DNA of 64,000 bases from NCBI GenBank assembly GCA_003024785.1, contig PUQB01000305.1, positions 1 to 64,000 on the forward strand, written 5' to 3'. This document shows positions 24,091-36,179 of the stretch, piece after piece; position 1 is the first letter of the stretch, and every line of letters begins with the position of its first letter. Made by a program: the position numbers and the translations under genes. The DNA comes from Selaginella tamariscina. Lineage: Eukaryota > Streptophyta > Lycopodiopsida > Selaginellales > Selaginellaceae. Below the pieces are notes generated by a model. The model did not search any database, was not told the origin of the DNA, and saw nothing but the letters and a program-made list of their open reading frames with translations.

Positions 24091-24216
24091 AATGACCAGC
24101 TACATAAAGGTTTTCAAGATTTTTAAGTATATGCTTTAGTGTTCCATCATAAACTCCCTAATAATATGTCTATCATGTTTTCAAATGTAACTCAAATATA
24201 CTGTGAATATTCTAGG

Positions 24217-26640
24217 GTTTGTTGGTGATTGGGTAAGGCGGGTGCTACTGTGCTATTCCAGGAGGGAGGCGCACACTAAAGCTATGACAAGGGAGACAGA
24301 TTTATCTATTTAAATTTATTTTTATTAAATTCTTTAATCATCCTTTGTGTTTGTTCACATTTTCAATTTATTATCACATTTATAATTAGTTAAATTTCAA
24401 AGTGGTTTAAGAAGAAGTCGAGCTAACCACTTTGGATATATTTTTTAGAGATGCTAAAACAAATAATGAACAAGGTATTGTTGCCGATAATGAAGGCAAC
24501 ACAACTTCTCAAGATTCTGCTATAAAAAAATGATAAGGCATTAGAGAAATCATTGGAGGTTAATTCATACTTGGATATATCAACAAAGATGATTCATATA
24601 TGTATATATATTTTATTCATTTTTGTGATTGATCTAATTAATAGATTAATTTTAATATTAGGCAATCTAATCATCCATTGTGCTATATGTGAAGAGGCAA
24701 AGAAGATAAATCATATAGTAAAGAAGGGAGCAGTAATTTTTAGATTTCTGCTTTGAATTGGCCATAAAGATGCTCAGGTTATTTGTAATGATAATAGACT
24801 TGAGAAGAGAACGGGAGAAGGGCCACTTGATATTGCTCAGAACAGAATGTTGGATCAACAATAAGAAATGATTCTTCAGTTGATGAAGCTTGTTCACCAT
24901 CTTGTAGTCAACAAGCTCCCTCTCAGTATGATCAAATTTTAAGTTCAAATTACATATACCAAGGTGCTCCAAACTTTAGGATACGGAATTACTCTTCTTA
25001 CGTCAACCCAGTTAGTGCTTGAGAGTTTCTTATGGCGATATCACAAGATACAAAGGAAAGCCTTGTCAGTGCTCTCATTAATCATGAGAGAAAACCAAGG
25101 GCTCTTGCTGATTTCAACATATAGTTTCTTAGAACAACACTTGATTGTTTACATTGTCTATTTGGAAGCTAAACCAATTTGTACGTTTGTTAGGTTTCTT
25201 CCTATTGAAGAAGACACAATTAAAATGATTTTTACCACTTTAGAAGCTCTCTCATTACAACTTCAATTGGATTTCAAGAATCTTGTGGCATTTGCATCTA
25301 ACAGAGCTTCATCCATGGTTAGATGTAGGACATGTGTGTTATAACGTTTTTAAAATGGTGTTCACTGCATTGCTCACAAGGAGGCACTTGTAGCTAGAGA
25401 TGGTTTAGCATCTAATCAACACATCTTTGAGGAAATTAACAAGCTAGCAAGGAAAATAAAAATTGACAAGCTAGCAGAAGTGTTCTATGCCACTGAGCTA
25501 AACCAATTACTTGAAAGCTACAAACTTAAGAAAAGATGCTGTCATTATATGAATTACACTATTTATCTTGTGGATAAGTCATGTAGCGTCTAGTTCAAGA
25601 TATGTTAGCTTTATTAAAGCATTGGCAAGGAGCTGAGAAACAAAGTACAAGACATTAACAATATTTTAGGTATTTATTTTCTATTAATAGCTTTAATTTT
25701 ATTGTGTTTTATTTTTCAGGTCCAATTTTTTATTCATTTGCTAGCATACATGCTTTTGGAATTGATTCATTTGAACAAGTTCAATCTTCTATTACAAAAA
25801 ATGTTACTGGTTGCTCTAAACTTGGAGATTCTTTAAACATAAAAGTGGAGAGGTTAAAACACAAATATTTAGGTCCAACATTTGGAGCTAGTTTTCCACA
25901 TTTATTAAGTTTTTTTTTACCAAAAACCAAAGAAGGCACTTTATCATTTAGTACATTATTGGTGTGATGAAGGTACACAAGCTTATCTATGTATCTATAG
26001 CTCCTAAAGTAAGGATTGATTTAAATATAGTGGGACTAAAATTATTTCTCTCGATGACTCCATTTCTAAAGAGAGGGCATATGCCTAAGCAACAATAGAT
26101 GCTTTGAATGACAGATTTTCATATGTAAGACTCTTCAATGTATGAAGCTTTTCAGTCCTTGTTCCCATTCTAATAAGAGCATTGAAGATCGATATAACAT
26201 GGCATTGGTTCAACAATCTTTTCAACAAGATTAATTTTAATTCATTTGAAGTTAATCTGCAAGTATGTCACAATGAATTGATGGACTTTATTAGCTACTT
26301 GTTCAAGGCTTGTTAAACTTGCAATATGCATCAAGCAACAAATATATATAGCAAACAACAAATCTGATGGGAGATGTTTCCAGGTAATAACTATATTTTA
26401 TTTTATTCTTTATCTCATTAATAATTTTTGTAACAAGTTTAATGAAGTTGTGGCAAGCATGTATGATTGTTCTAGCCAACACTACTGCTTGCGAAAGAGC
26501 GTTTTCTTTACATAATGATTTAAAAACAAAATGAGAGCCAACTTGCACTTAGACACACTCTATGGACTGATGGTGGTAAAATTGAATAACTTTGATTCTA
26601 AATCAGTGGATTGGTTAAGTGTTCATAGGACAAAAGTTAA
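24217..26640 (+). mobile_element. hAT transposase relic (DUF4371 / zinc-finger 862-like)
   Basis: Plus strand, broken by many frameshifts. Readable in pieces are NLVAFASNRASSMV (25275-25320), HCIAHKEALVARDGLASNQ with HIFEEINKLARK (25366-25455), SFEQVQSSITKN (25767 onward), and the hAT C-terminal dimerisation motif NTTACERAFSLHNDLKTK (about 26475-26530). An intron-like GT...TTTCAG interval lies at about 25672-25719. The left edge may be the TAGGGTTTG at 24215. I did not find matching terminal repeats. Not functional. Confidence 0.75.
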
Positions 26641-26689
26641 ACAACTAAGCAATATTGAAATAAGTTAAATGTTATTTCATTTGTCAAAT

Positions 26690-27015
26690 GAAAAGTTTTT
26701 TATTTTATTTTTCTATAACTTGACACGTTCAACATAGAAATACTAGTCAAAATATAGTTAAAGGCTTGAGTGATTTTAGGGCTTGGTCTGCACTGCTCTG
26801 CCCCACCTTTCATGCGGGGTCTGCATTGCCCACGTGGATTCCATCGCCATTGCGGGATCGGTAGCGGGCTGCACCACCTCTTGTAGCACCCCATCTCCTC
26901 TACTACATGTGGGGATCTATAGCAATCTGCACCACCTCCTGTGGTTATTTCCTTCATTTGCAAAGGTTGTGTTGCCTCCTATCAAGAATATGCTATACTA
27001 GCATATTCATATCAC
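26690..27015. other. GC-rich stretch between hAT and copia relics
   Basis: Contains GGGCTTGGTCTGCACTGC and repeated CTGCACCACCTC words, unlike the surrounding AT-rich DNA. It may be the 3' end of the hAT element. No protein family recognised. Confidence 0.3.
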
Positions 27016-27019
27016 TCCC

Positions 27020-27560
27020 ACTCGAGCACTAAGGTGCTTGCTCAAGGAGCTCTCTAACACCAAGTGCTTGCACGTGTAGCTGGAACAAAGTTGGAGGTAA
27101 CACCTTGGTGAAAATATGCTTGTTGTTCCACAATGGACCAGTTCCAATACACACTGGTTCACTTGATCTTAAATATAATGGAATTGCACTATATATGTTT
27201 TGTACACCCATGGTACCTGGGATTCTTAGTGAGTGTGATAACACCCTTGTTATTGCAAAAGATAATTGTTGGCACTAGCTGAGAATAGCTAATGTTGATG
27301 CCATCCAAAAGTTGTCATAGCCAACAACATTCCTTAGCTGTTTGAGACTAAAATGTAATCTGAGGTGGATTCAAAGTCAGCATCCATTAAGCCATATAGT
27401 TGCATACCTATCGGGACTTCGGAGTATGTGAGTGCAAAATGCATGGTCCAGGAAATCATGGAGTCTCAAGAAATTGGGACATTGCTCCCCTTGAAAAAGC
27501 CAAATCCCGTTGTGTGCATACCATTAGGTAAACTAAGCTAACAACCATTTGTCAGTATGG
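27020..27560 (-). mobile_element. Ty1/copia 3' pol fragment, minus strand
   Basis: The minus strand encodes HIFTKVLPPTLFQLHVQALG and VRELLEQAP at 27029-27115, the usual end of a copia polyprotein (compare the ADILTK motif). Further up the same strand is LYGLMDADFESTSDYI (about 27345-27405), the start of the copia RNase H. Frames are broken. A copia gag start on the same strand at 37790-37975 may be the other end of this element, split by later insertions. Confidence 0.65.
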
Positions 27561-28725
27561 TATCTACTTCATCTTCTCACATTCCTTGACTATTTGTGGG
27601 ACTTGATCTTTTGTTAGATGGAGTAATACTAGCAAATTAGAGAAGGTAATTACATTATTCCCTATTGCACTTTTGGAGGAGTTGTTGCATGGTAGAACAT
27701 GTTTGGAACCACTTGGAACTGTTTGGACATCTTCTCACATTCCTTGACTATTTGTGGGGCTTGATCTTTTGTTAAATGGAGTAATACTAGAAAATTGAGA
27801 GAAGGTAATTACATTATTCCCTATTGCACTTTTGGAGGAGCTGTTGCATAGTAGAACATGTTGGAACCACTTGGAGTTGTCTGGACATGTTCCCTAGCTT
27901 GAGCTTGTCTGGACATCTTCTCGCATTCCTTGACTATTTGTGGGACTTGATCTTTTGTTAGATGGAGTAATACTAGAAAATTGGAGAAGGTAATTACATT
28001 ATTCCCTATTGCACTTTTGGAGGAGTTGATGCATGGTAGAACATGTTGGAACCACTTGGAGCTGTTTGGACATGTTCCCTAGCTTGAGCTTGTCTGGACA
28101 TCTTCTTGCAATTCCTTGACTATTTGTGGGACTTGATCTTTTGTTAGATGGAGTAATACTAGAAAATTGGAGAAGGTAATTACATTATTCCCTATTGCAC
28201 TTTTGGAGGAGTTGATGCATGGTAGAACATGTTGGAACCACTTGGAGCTGTCTGGACATGTTCCCTAGCTTGAGCTTGTCTGGAAATTGTGCCCTTGCTA
28301 GCTTGAGCTTGTCTGGAAATTGTGCCATACTAGAAAATTGGAGAAGGTAATTACATTATTCCCTATTGCACTTTTGGAGGAGCTGTTGTAGAAAATTGGA
28401 GAAGGTAATTACATTATTCCCTATTGCACTTTTGGAGGAGCTGTTGCATGGTAAACATGTTGGAACCACTTGGAGTGGTCTGGACATGTTCCCTAGCTTG
28501 AGCTTGTCTGTATTCCCTATTGCACTTTTGGAGGAGCTGTTGCATGGTAGAACATGTTGGAACCACTTGGAGTGGTCTAGACATGTTCCCTAGCTTGAGC
28601 TTGTCTGGTATTCCCTATTGCACTTTTGGAGGAGATGTTGCATGGTAGAACATGTTGGAACCACTTGGAGTGGTCTAGACATGTTCCCTAGCTTGAGCTT
28701 GTCTGGAAATTGTGCCATTGCTTCT
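27560..28725. repeat. Tandem repeat array, units of about 98-186 bp
   Basis: ATTCCTTGACTATTTGTGG recurs at 27581, 27739, 27925 and 28111 (spacings 158, 186, 186). Shortened units beginning TATTCCCTATTGCAC follow at 28357, 28415, 28511 and 28609. All contain CATGTTGGAACCACTTGG. The open frames here are translations of the repeat, not genes. The array abuts the 5' LTR of the gypsy element. Confidence 0.9.
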
Positions 28726-28730
28726 AGGAG

Positions 28731-29150
28731 TGTGCAGATCCAGGGTTTCTTATTTTTGCCTTTCACAAGACTATCATGGGTTCCTTATTTTTACCTTTCA
28801 CAAGACTTGCACCCAAGACCTTTTCACTAACACATGTATGTGTTAGCCAACTTGTCCGTATGATCCTGGATGCTGAATTACATTATCAACAGCAAAGCGT
28901 ATATTCATATGCATGTTTCAGACCAGTTATGGACCACACATTCTAGACCAGTTTTGGACCACACAATTTTCAGGACCTTATATATATAAATAGGGTTTCA
29001 ATTCCAGGTTTCTCAGAATCATTTAACACCAGTCTTCGACTTTGTATTTTCATTTTATTATCATTTCTCTCTTGAATACAATCTCCTCCTTTTAGTTTAA
29101 AGGTTCCACCCTTGATCTAAAGGTTTTGCCCTTTACACAAGGTCATGACA
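28731..29150 (+). repeat. 5' LTR of the gypsy element
   Basis: Starts TGTGCAGATCC and ends GGTCATGACA. A short internal duplication (TTATTTTTGCCTTTCACAAG, then TTATTTTTACCTTTCACAAG) makes it longer than the 3' LTR. A TATATAAATAGGG motif at about 28981-28993 is the likely LTR TATA box. Confidence 0.8.
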
Positions 29151-29259
29151 GTTTGAATGATTCTGAGGTAGAGACAAGCTTCTGCTCTTGCTTGTCATTG
29201 ATCCCATTTTCTTTCTTTCTTTCTCTCTCTCTTTTTTTCTCAATTTTCTTCTTTGACTC

Positions 29260-30120
29260 ATCATGTCCGAGCATGCTCTTCATGAGCAAGTTGCTACCCT
29301 CCAACATTAGATCGAACAACTACACCTAGAGAATGATCAGCTCCGACAGCGTGCGAATTTTCCAGAGCTGAAGATTAGCATGCCCGAAAAGTTACCCAAT
29401 CGAAGTTCCGAAGTTTTCTCAATCAAGTTTGTCTATGGATCGTGATGTAGCCGAAGCGTTACAGCACAAAACCTATTAAGGTCAAATTGATCGGGTCGCT
29501 GCTTTTCGATTCTGCTCTATTGTGGTTCTCAACCTTGCTGGAGAACAATGATCTGATCCTTGGGAATTTTGAGGAGTTTGTAAAATGGTTCATGGCGATG
29601 TTCAGTGATGTGGATCATGAGAGTGCTGCCATCACCAAACACTGCCAGCTTCACCAGGGGGGCATGTCGGTAACAGAGTACGCATCGAAGTTCCAACTCC
29701 TTGCTTGTGATGTCACCTGGGGAGATCTTGCTCTCAAGGAGGTTTTCTGGTCGGGGTTGCATGACGAGATCAAAGACATGTTGCTGAATTTTGCTGTTCC
29801 GGAAACCCTCACCAGCATGATAGAGTTGGCAATCCGTTGTGACAACCTGTTGATCGAGCGGAAACAAGAACGTCGGCATCTTTCTTTCTTTCTAGTGCCG
29901 TCTTCTTCCATTTCTCCAATCCCTGTTTCTTCATCTGCTAATCCATCATCTTTCTCAGTAAAACCATCCCCGTCGAGGCAAGCTTTTGCCAACCGAATGC
30001 TAGAAGCAAATTCAGTACAAGTTTTGTCTATACTATGGGGACTCGTATCACAAGCTGGAGAATTGTCATCGACATCCAAAGCAAACTCGTGAAGTGGCCC
30101 TTGCTGTGCTGCTTGGAAAC
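29260..30120 (+). pseudogene. Gypsy gag with zinc knuckle
   Basis: An N-terminal coiled segment (EHALHEQVATLQH, near 29270) is followed by the gag core at 29487-29880: SALLWFSTLLENNDL, KWFMAMFSDVDHESA, HQGGMSVTEYASKFQLLA and FWSGLHDEIKDMLL. A Ser/Pro-rich linker leads to a degenerate knuckle, YGDSYHKLENCHRHPK, at about 30033-30080 in a different frame. The core is open for 201 codons, but the start region and knuckle are frameshifted. Confidence 0.8.
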
Positions 30121-30239
30121 GAAAAGATCCAGCCCGAATAGGAGCCATCCGACTGGATTGCCGAGGAACAACTCATGTTCCTCAAGGCTCTTCACTCAAA
30201 ACATCTTCCCTTCCTCATCTCGGATCCATTCCATCCACA

Positions 30240-31930
30240 AAGGTGTGCAAGCCGTTCCATATTTCGGTGCTGCTGAAGACGCCAAAGGTAGAGTTGGCTT
30301 TGGTGGATAGTGGAGTGAACGCAAATTTCATCGACAAGAATTGTGCTGTTAAGCATGGGATTCGTCTACATCCTTTGAAGACTCCTGGTTCTGTATGGGT
30401 CGTTGATGGACAAGATATTAAATCTAGAGCGGTACTAAATGACAAAGAGTTTGTTGAGGTAGTTGCTTGCGGTGCTATGTGCAACATCTCCTTCAGTGTT
30501 GTTTTTATTCCGGACTCTACGATTATCCTTGGTTTGCTGTGGATTGAGTTGGTGGATCCTGGTTGAAGAGAACGTTTCATGAACAGTTTCCCAGCTGTTT
30601 CAACTCCGGCCACACTCTTTGATTCCGATCGTATTCTAGTTCCTCCTCCGCTTCAAGTCTCGCATATCACCTTGAAGCAGTTCAAGAAAGATAGTTGACA
30701 TGACCCAGCATCCGTGTTCGCGATCACAATCTATCCCTGCTTTGCTAAGGATGTTTTTGTTCTATTCCTCCTGCCTTACCAAAGCAATATGCTAATTTCG
30801 CAGACGTCTTCGACAAAAAGAAAGCTTCTACCTTGTCACCGCACCATGAGTATGACTGTCCTATCGATCTCGTTGAGGGTAAGCATCCATCTTCCGGTCC
30901 CATCTACGGTCTCTCATCGACAGAGTTGGAGACATTGAGGAAATACATTGAGGAGAATCTTGTCACCGGATTTATCCGTCATTCGCGATCACCGGCTAGT
31001 GCCCATATTCTTTGTTTCTAAGAAGGATGGAAGTTCCGGCTCGTGGTGGACTACCGAGATCTGAATAAGGTCACCATTCCAAAAGTATCCTCTCCGCTCG
31101 TCTTCGACATGATCGAGTGTCTTTCTTGTGCCCATATTTCACAAAGATCGATTTAAGAGGAGCGTACAATCTCATCCAAATCGAAGGGGACGAGTGGAAA
31201 ACAGCATTTTGTATATGCTACAGACATTTCGAGTATGTAGTAATGCCGTTTGGCTGACAAATGCACCTGCTGTTTTCTAACACATGGCTAACGATATTTT
31301 CCGGGACTTCTTGGATTTGTTTGTCATCATGTACCTAGACGACATCCTAATATTTTCCAAGACTCGAGAAGAACACGAACAACATGTACGGTTTTTTGGA
31401 GAAGCTTCGGAAGCACCACTGTTTGACAAGTTGGAGAAGTGCTCTTTCAGTCAGTAGTCTGTCGAGTTCCTGGGGTACATCATTTCAGCTAAAGGTGTTC
31501 ATATGGATCCTGCAAAAGTCCGGACTGTATTGGAGTGGGAGAGACCATCAAATGTTCATGATAATCGATTTCCTCGGGTTTGCAAACTTCTATCGACGTT
31601 TCGTTGATTTCTCCAAGATTGCATTGCCATTGACGAAGTTGACTGGCAAGGATGTTCCATTTGTCTGGTCCTCTGAGGCTGAGGAGGCGTTCGAGTTCCT
31701 AAAAAGGCGTTCACCTCGGCACCTGTTCTTATCCATCCTGACCCTGCGAAGCCATATTTCGTGGAAGCTGATGCCTCTAATTTCGCATTGGTGGAATGCT
31801 ATCCCTTTTCTCCATCCCATTGCTTTCCATTCCCGCAAGTTCACTGCACCTGAGATCAACTACGATGTCTACAATAAGGAGCTGCTGGCGATCGTCGATG
31901 CCTTTGAGGAGTGGCAGATTCCTTGAAGGT
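30240..31930 (+). pseudogene. Gypsy protease, reverse transcriptase and RNase H
   Basis: At 30243-30566 the retropepsin active site ALVDSGVNANFID and the ILGLLWI end motif are visible. From 30790, FADVFDKKKAS, then DLVEGKHPSSGPIYG and EENLVTGFIRHSRSP, mark the RT start. [19 protein letters not shown] at about 31333-31389 is the catalytic core. ANFYRRFVDFSKIALPLTKL (31580 onward) and NYDVYNKELLAIVDAFEEW (about 31858-31915) are the RT-connection and RNase H. At least five frameshifts or stops separate these pieces. Confidence 0.8.
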
Positions 31931-32199
31931 TCCCCGCATGTGGTTAAGGTGTATTGTGATCACAAGAACCTCAGTACTGGGCAACAGCACGAGTTCTCAA
32001 TCGCGTCAGGCGTGATGGGCACAGTCTTTGTCCCGGTTGATACGTGATTATTCATCGTCTCGGTCGTCTAAATGGCAAAGCAGATGCTTTATCTGTCGTA
32101 GTTACCTAGCTCCAGTACCAGTGAAATCCATTTGATAACAAGAACAAGTCATCCTGAGCTCCGATCAGTTGTTGTGAACGCGCTTTCCTGTTCTTCTAC

Positions 32200-33100
32200 T
32201 CTAGTTGACACTTGTTTTTTGATAATCGAGAAAGTCTTCCTCAAGACGAGTTTGTTCGTGATGTCCTTGCACATGTTCGACGAGTTCAGCCATTGTCTTC
32301 AGGGTCACAACTACGAGATTATGCTGCTTTCCATCTTCATAATGGGTTGTTGTACCACCACATCCAAATCTATGTTCCAGACGGAGAACTGAGGTTGCAA
32401 TGTCCAACATTGCCATGACAACAGTTGCGGGACATTTTGGCATTCGAAAGACGATTGACCTAGTACAGTGTGTGTTCTGGTGGCCTCAGCTTCGCATGTA
32501 TGTTGAGAAATTTGTGCGATCTTGTGACACGTGCCCACGTACAAAGCTTCTTCGTCATCGACCGGTTGGATTACTATAGTCTCTTCCTATTGCTCAGCAA
32601 CCATGGTCCTCCATCACCATGGATGGCGCACTTTGTTCCTTACAACAAGATATGTTCGAGTTCTGATATTGTAGATCTGGTGTACCAAGAGGTGTTCCGT
32701 CTTCATGGTCTTCCTGATGAACTTGTTACTGATCAAGGTCCCCAGTTCACTTCGGCATTCTGGCAGAGATTCCTAGATTGGCTATGTATCATCGGGAAGC
32801 TGTTTACTGCACATCATCCTAAAACAGATGGCCAAATGGAGCGCATGATTTAGACTTTGGAACAATATCTCCGGTGTTTCATTTCTTATCTGCAAGATGA
32901 TTGGGTCGATCTCTTTCTTGTTACGTATATAGGTGTGTTGCCATTTTTCGTGTTCTCTGATGTTCATCCTTGCTGGTCCTATAGCTTTCCCATGGTTCCT
33001 GGCCTTACCACTACTGCTGATGATCGTGTTGAGCCATCTCCAACAGGTCCATGAAGAAGTGTAGCATCATCTTCAACGCGCTCGGGATTTGCAACAACAA
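32200..33100 (+). pseudogene. Gypsy integrase
   Basis: An HHCC-type zinc-binding region is recognisable across frames around 32416-32570: AGHFGIRKTIDLVQ, FWWPQLRMYVEKFVRSCDTC. It is followed by the core: DELVTDQGPQFTSAFWQRF at about 32721-32777 and TAHHPKTDGQMERM at about 32808-32850, which ends at a stop. The first catalytic Asp region (HHHHGWRTLF in frame) is degraded. Confidence 0.8.
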
Positions 33101-33479
33101 GCTATTGTTCCTCTCCTTTAGCATTCACAATTGGTGACCAAGTGTGGCTCCTCTGGTGTCATTGGCCAACCACACGTCTCTGTGACAAGCTGGACTATCA
33201 ACACTTGTGCCCATTTTGCATCATTGAACTATCAACGCTTGGGCCTATTTCGCATTATCGAGAGACTCGCTTGGGCCCATTTCGCATCATCAAACTATCA
33301 ATGCTTGGGCCATTTCGCATCATCGAGAGACTCGCTTGGGCCCATTTTGCATCATTGAGAGACTCTCTGATGTGATGTTTCATCTCGAGCTTCCACCAAC
33401 CATCCGGATCCATCCCGTGTTCCATGTTTCTTTAATGGATTCAGATTCCATGTTTCTTTGTTGGAGCCTTATCATGTTC

Positions 33480-34020
33480 CTTCTGAACTTGGCCTATTAC
33501 AATTGCTGGTGAATCTGAGTTCGAGGTTATTGTAATTTTTGACTTGTTCGTGGTCAGCTTCACTATTTCGTTGGTTATTCGCCTAGCGAACGCACTTGGG
33601 AGCTTGCTGCTCATGAACCTGGCCTATTACAGTTGCTGGTGAACCTGAGTTCAAGGTTGTTGCAATTTTTGACTTGTTCATGGTCAGCTTCACTATTTCA
33701 TTGGTTATCTGCCCAATTTTTGACTTGTTCATGGTTAGCTTCACTATTTCATTGGTTATCCGCCCAACGAACGCACTTGGGAGCTTGCTGCTCATGAACC
33801 TGGCCTATTACAGTTGCTGGTGAACCTGAGTTCGAGGTTGTTGTAATTTTTGACTTGTTCGTGGTCAGCTTCACTATTTCGTTGGTTATCCACCCAGCGA
33901 ACACACTTGGGAGCTTGCTACTCATCTTGTTCATGATTCTGATCTTGTTGCCAAGTTTCATTAATGATATCCTGCAAAACCTGGGAGCTTGCTGCTCATC
34001 TTATCCTGCAAAACCTGGGA
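33480..34020 (+). repeat. Chromodomain region duplicated in tandem
   Basis: A piece encoding GPITVAGE-like, EFEVV, IFDLFVV and GYPPSERTW-like residues in broken frames is the chromodomain of the gypsy integrase tail. The segment GCCTATTACAGTTGCTGG to GGGAGCTTGCTGCTCATG (about 125-180 bp) occurs about three times, with decay. A separate short repeat of GCCCATTTCGCATCATC lies at 33205-33365. Confidence 0.65.
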
Positions 34021-34189
34021 GCCTGTTGCTCATCTTAGCAGCATCTTATTCATGATCTTGATCTTAGCAGCATCTTATTCATGATCTTATTCATGATCTT
34101 GATCTTAGCAGCATCTTATTCATGATCTTGATTTTAGCAGCATCTTATTTAGATCTTAATCTTAGCAGCATCTTATTCATGATCTTGAT

Positions 34190-34620
34190 CTTGTTGCTGA
34201 GTTCCATCATCGATATCTTACAAAACCTGGATCAATGACGAGTGGTGCTCATCATCGAAGGGGGGATGATGTAAGGATCATCCTACAAAACCTGGATCAA
34301 TGACGAGTGGTGCTCGTCATCGAAGGGGGGATGATGTAAGGATCATCCTACAAAACCTGGATCAATGACGAGTGGTGCTCGTCATCGAAGGGGGGGATGA
34401 TGTAAGGATCATCCTACAAAACCTGGATCAATGACGAGTGGTGCTCATCATCGAAGGGGGGCACCACTCGTCATCGAAGGGGGGGATGATGTAAGGATCA
34501 TCCTACAAAACCTGGATCAATGACGAGTGGTGCTCGTCATCGAAGGGGGGGATGATGTAAGGATCATCCTACAAAACCTGGATCAATGACGAGTGGTGCT
34601 CGTCATCGAAGGGGGGGATG
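34190..34620 (+). repeat. 65-66 bp tandem repeat before the 3' LTR
   Basis: CCTGGATCAATGACGAG recurs at 34226, 34291, 34356 and 34422 and twice more after one rearranged unit. Each unit contains the G-run (polypurine tract) and TGATGTAAGGATC, which also begins the LTR, so each unit repeats the tract-LTR junction. An AGCAGCATCTTATTCATGAT repeat precedes it (34038-34190). Confidence 0.9.
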
Positions 34621-35001
34621 ATTAAGGATCATAAGTTATTTTTGCCTTTTATAGGACTTGAACCCGAGACCTTTTTGCTAAGGTATGTATGTGTTAGCCA
34701 ACTTGTCCGTATGATCTTGGATGTTGAATTACACCATCAACAGCAAGACGTATATTCATACACATGTTCCAAACCAGTTGTGGACTACACATTCCAGACC
34801 AGTTGTGAACCACACAATCCTCAGGACCTCAAATATATAAATAGGGTTCTAGTTCCATGTTTCTCAGAATCATTCAACACCAGTCTTAATCCTTGTGTTT
34901 CATTTTGTATTCATTTCTTCTCTTAAATACAATCTCCTCCTTTCAGCTCAAAGGTTCCACCCTTTTTTTAAAGGTTTCGCCCTTTGCACAAGGTCATGAC
35001 A
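34619..35001 (+). repeat. 3' LTR of the gypsy element
   Basis: Begins after a G7A run with TGATTAAGGATC and ends AAGGTCATGACA. It contains ATATATAAATAGGG near 34833-34846. About 383 bases, roughly 85 per cent alike to the 5' LTR by eye. Confidence 0.8.
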
Positions 35002-35002
35002 C

Positions 35003-35255
35003 ACTTAAGCCAATCTCTTCACCAATTGGAGTGTTCTGAGCTAAAGTGTCTCTCCCACCCGAGCCAAAAATGCTACTTGCTAATGGGTTGAGAGAATTTA
35101 CCTCGTTGCCACCACTTTGTGGAGTGCTCCCACTCGCTTCAGCATCACTTACCCTTGCGTCTGTAGGGACATGCTCATTCGATCCTACTATTGAAGTTGC
35201 ATCGCGCTAGGCTCGTCTTCCTCGTCCATGTTAAGAACCATAAATCATTGACAGT
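35003..35255 (-). pseudogene. Retroelement polyprotein linker fragment
   Basis: The minus strand is open across about 65 codons of low-complexity Ser/Gly/Asn-rich protein (SDAEASGSTPQSGGNEVNS, SSIFGSGGRDTLAQNTP). Such linkers lie between integrase and RT in copia elements. The strand agrees with the copia pieces at 27.0 and 37.9 kb, so it may be part of the same split element. Confidence 0.4.
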
Positions 35256-35386
35256 TGATTAGAGGATCAAAAGTGCACGGGAGATTTTGGTTGCATACGT
35301 CCGTGTTTCATCCAAAATCATGTCACGACTATAGAAGATCTTGATGAGGACAAACTGAAAAGCTTGTAGGCCTTCATGTGATCACT

Positions 35387-36118
35387 ATAGATGACCAATG
35401 GTCGTCGAGGACTCCGTAGGCCAAGTGTGGTTTCTATGAAGTCTCGGTGGTTGCTAGGACACTGTGATAGCGTCCAGTCTCAGGGGTCCACCTCGGTGAG
35501 CCGGACTTACCCTAGGGAGCACTAGAAGGTGTTAGATGGCCTCTACCCAAACGCCACAAGGGTCCGTATACAAGTGAGGAGGAGTTTTCCTAGGTGGGGT
35601 GTTTCACCCACTCTGACTATATGTTGTCGGGCTAGGAGCAGAGTCGAGAAGAATGATTGGAGAAGGTGGTGGACAAAAGAAGTAAATACATACATACATA
35701 CATATATATATACTACCTACCCAAATATAAAGCTACCCCAGAGAAGGTGGAGCAAGATACAAATAAGAAGACATACTAGAAGGACCCTGACCCACTAGAA
35801 GCCCTCTTGCTTAAATAGTGAATTGGCTAGTGCTAGACCCTAGGTATAGGTGGTACACTTCCATTGGTCTGCCTCCCAGTGCCAGCGTCATGCCTATAGC
35901 ATTTATGCGCCTCCCTCACGCATGTTGTTCCGAGTACCTTAGTAGTTGATCCGGACAATCGGATCTACGCCTGGGTTAAGTGCTGCTTGACAATTGTCGT
36001 TGTCAGTCCGTACCTGTTGCACCCTCACTGCTCAGCCGCTATGTCTCGTTGCTTATCCACGCCGGCTGGCGATTTGACGATAGTCAAACCATCGTCAACT
36101 AGATACCCAGACTTATTC
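35387..36118. repeat. LTR-like repeat, related to 58788-59437
   Basis: The two regions share, in order, GGTGGCCTCTACCCA (with one mismatch), CCAGACGC-like, GCACCTCCCTCATGCATG (or CGCCTCCCTCACGCATG), TAGTTGATCCGGACAATCGGATCT and GATAGTCAAACCATCGTCAA. Both are non-coding and GC-rich, and both flank retroelement coding remnants. The likely identity is an LTR of one gypsy family. Confidence 0.6.
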
Positions 36119-36179
36119 GTTGCCACGTCCTTGGGCCATGTGCTTCCTTACCACCCCTCAGCCGTCAATCCCATAGTGC

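Larger units (their letters stand above)
28731..35001 (+). mobile_element. Ty3/gypsy element with both LTRs (chromovirus-like), degenerate
   Basis: LTRs at about 28731-29150 and 34619-35001 are clearly homologous (ACCAGTTNTGGACCACAC, ATAAATAGGGTT, AAGGTTCCACCCTT, ending AAGGTCATGACA). Between them lie gag, zinc knuckle, aspartic protease, reverse transcriptase, RNase H, integrase and chromodomain, in Ty3/gypsy order, on the plus strand. Many frameshifts and stops make it defective. I see no clear target-site duplication, which fits an old or rearranged insertion. Confidence 0.9.

Noticed and set aside
27560-28725. Open frames of 70-75 codons in the tandem array
   Set aside because: They are translations of the repeat unit with no domain and are cut by unit length changes.
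34190-34620. CRISPR-like regular repeats
   Set aside because: Units are contiguous 65-66 bp tandem copies with no unique spacers, inside a gypsy element.
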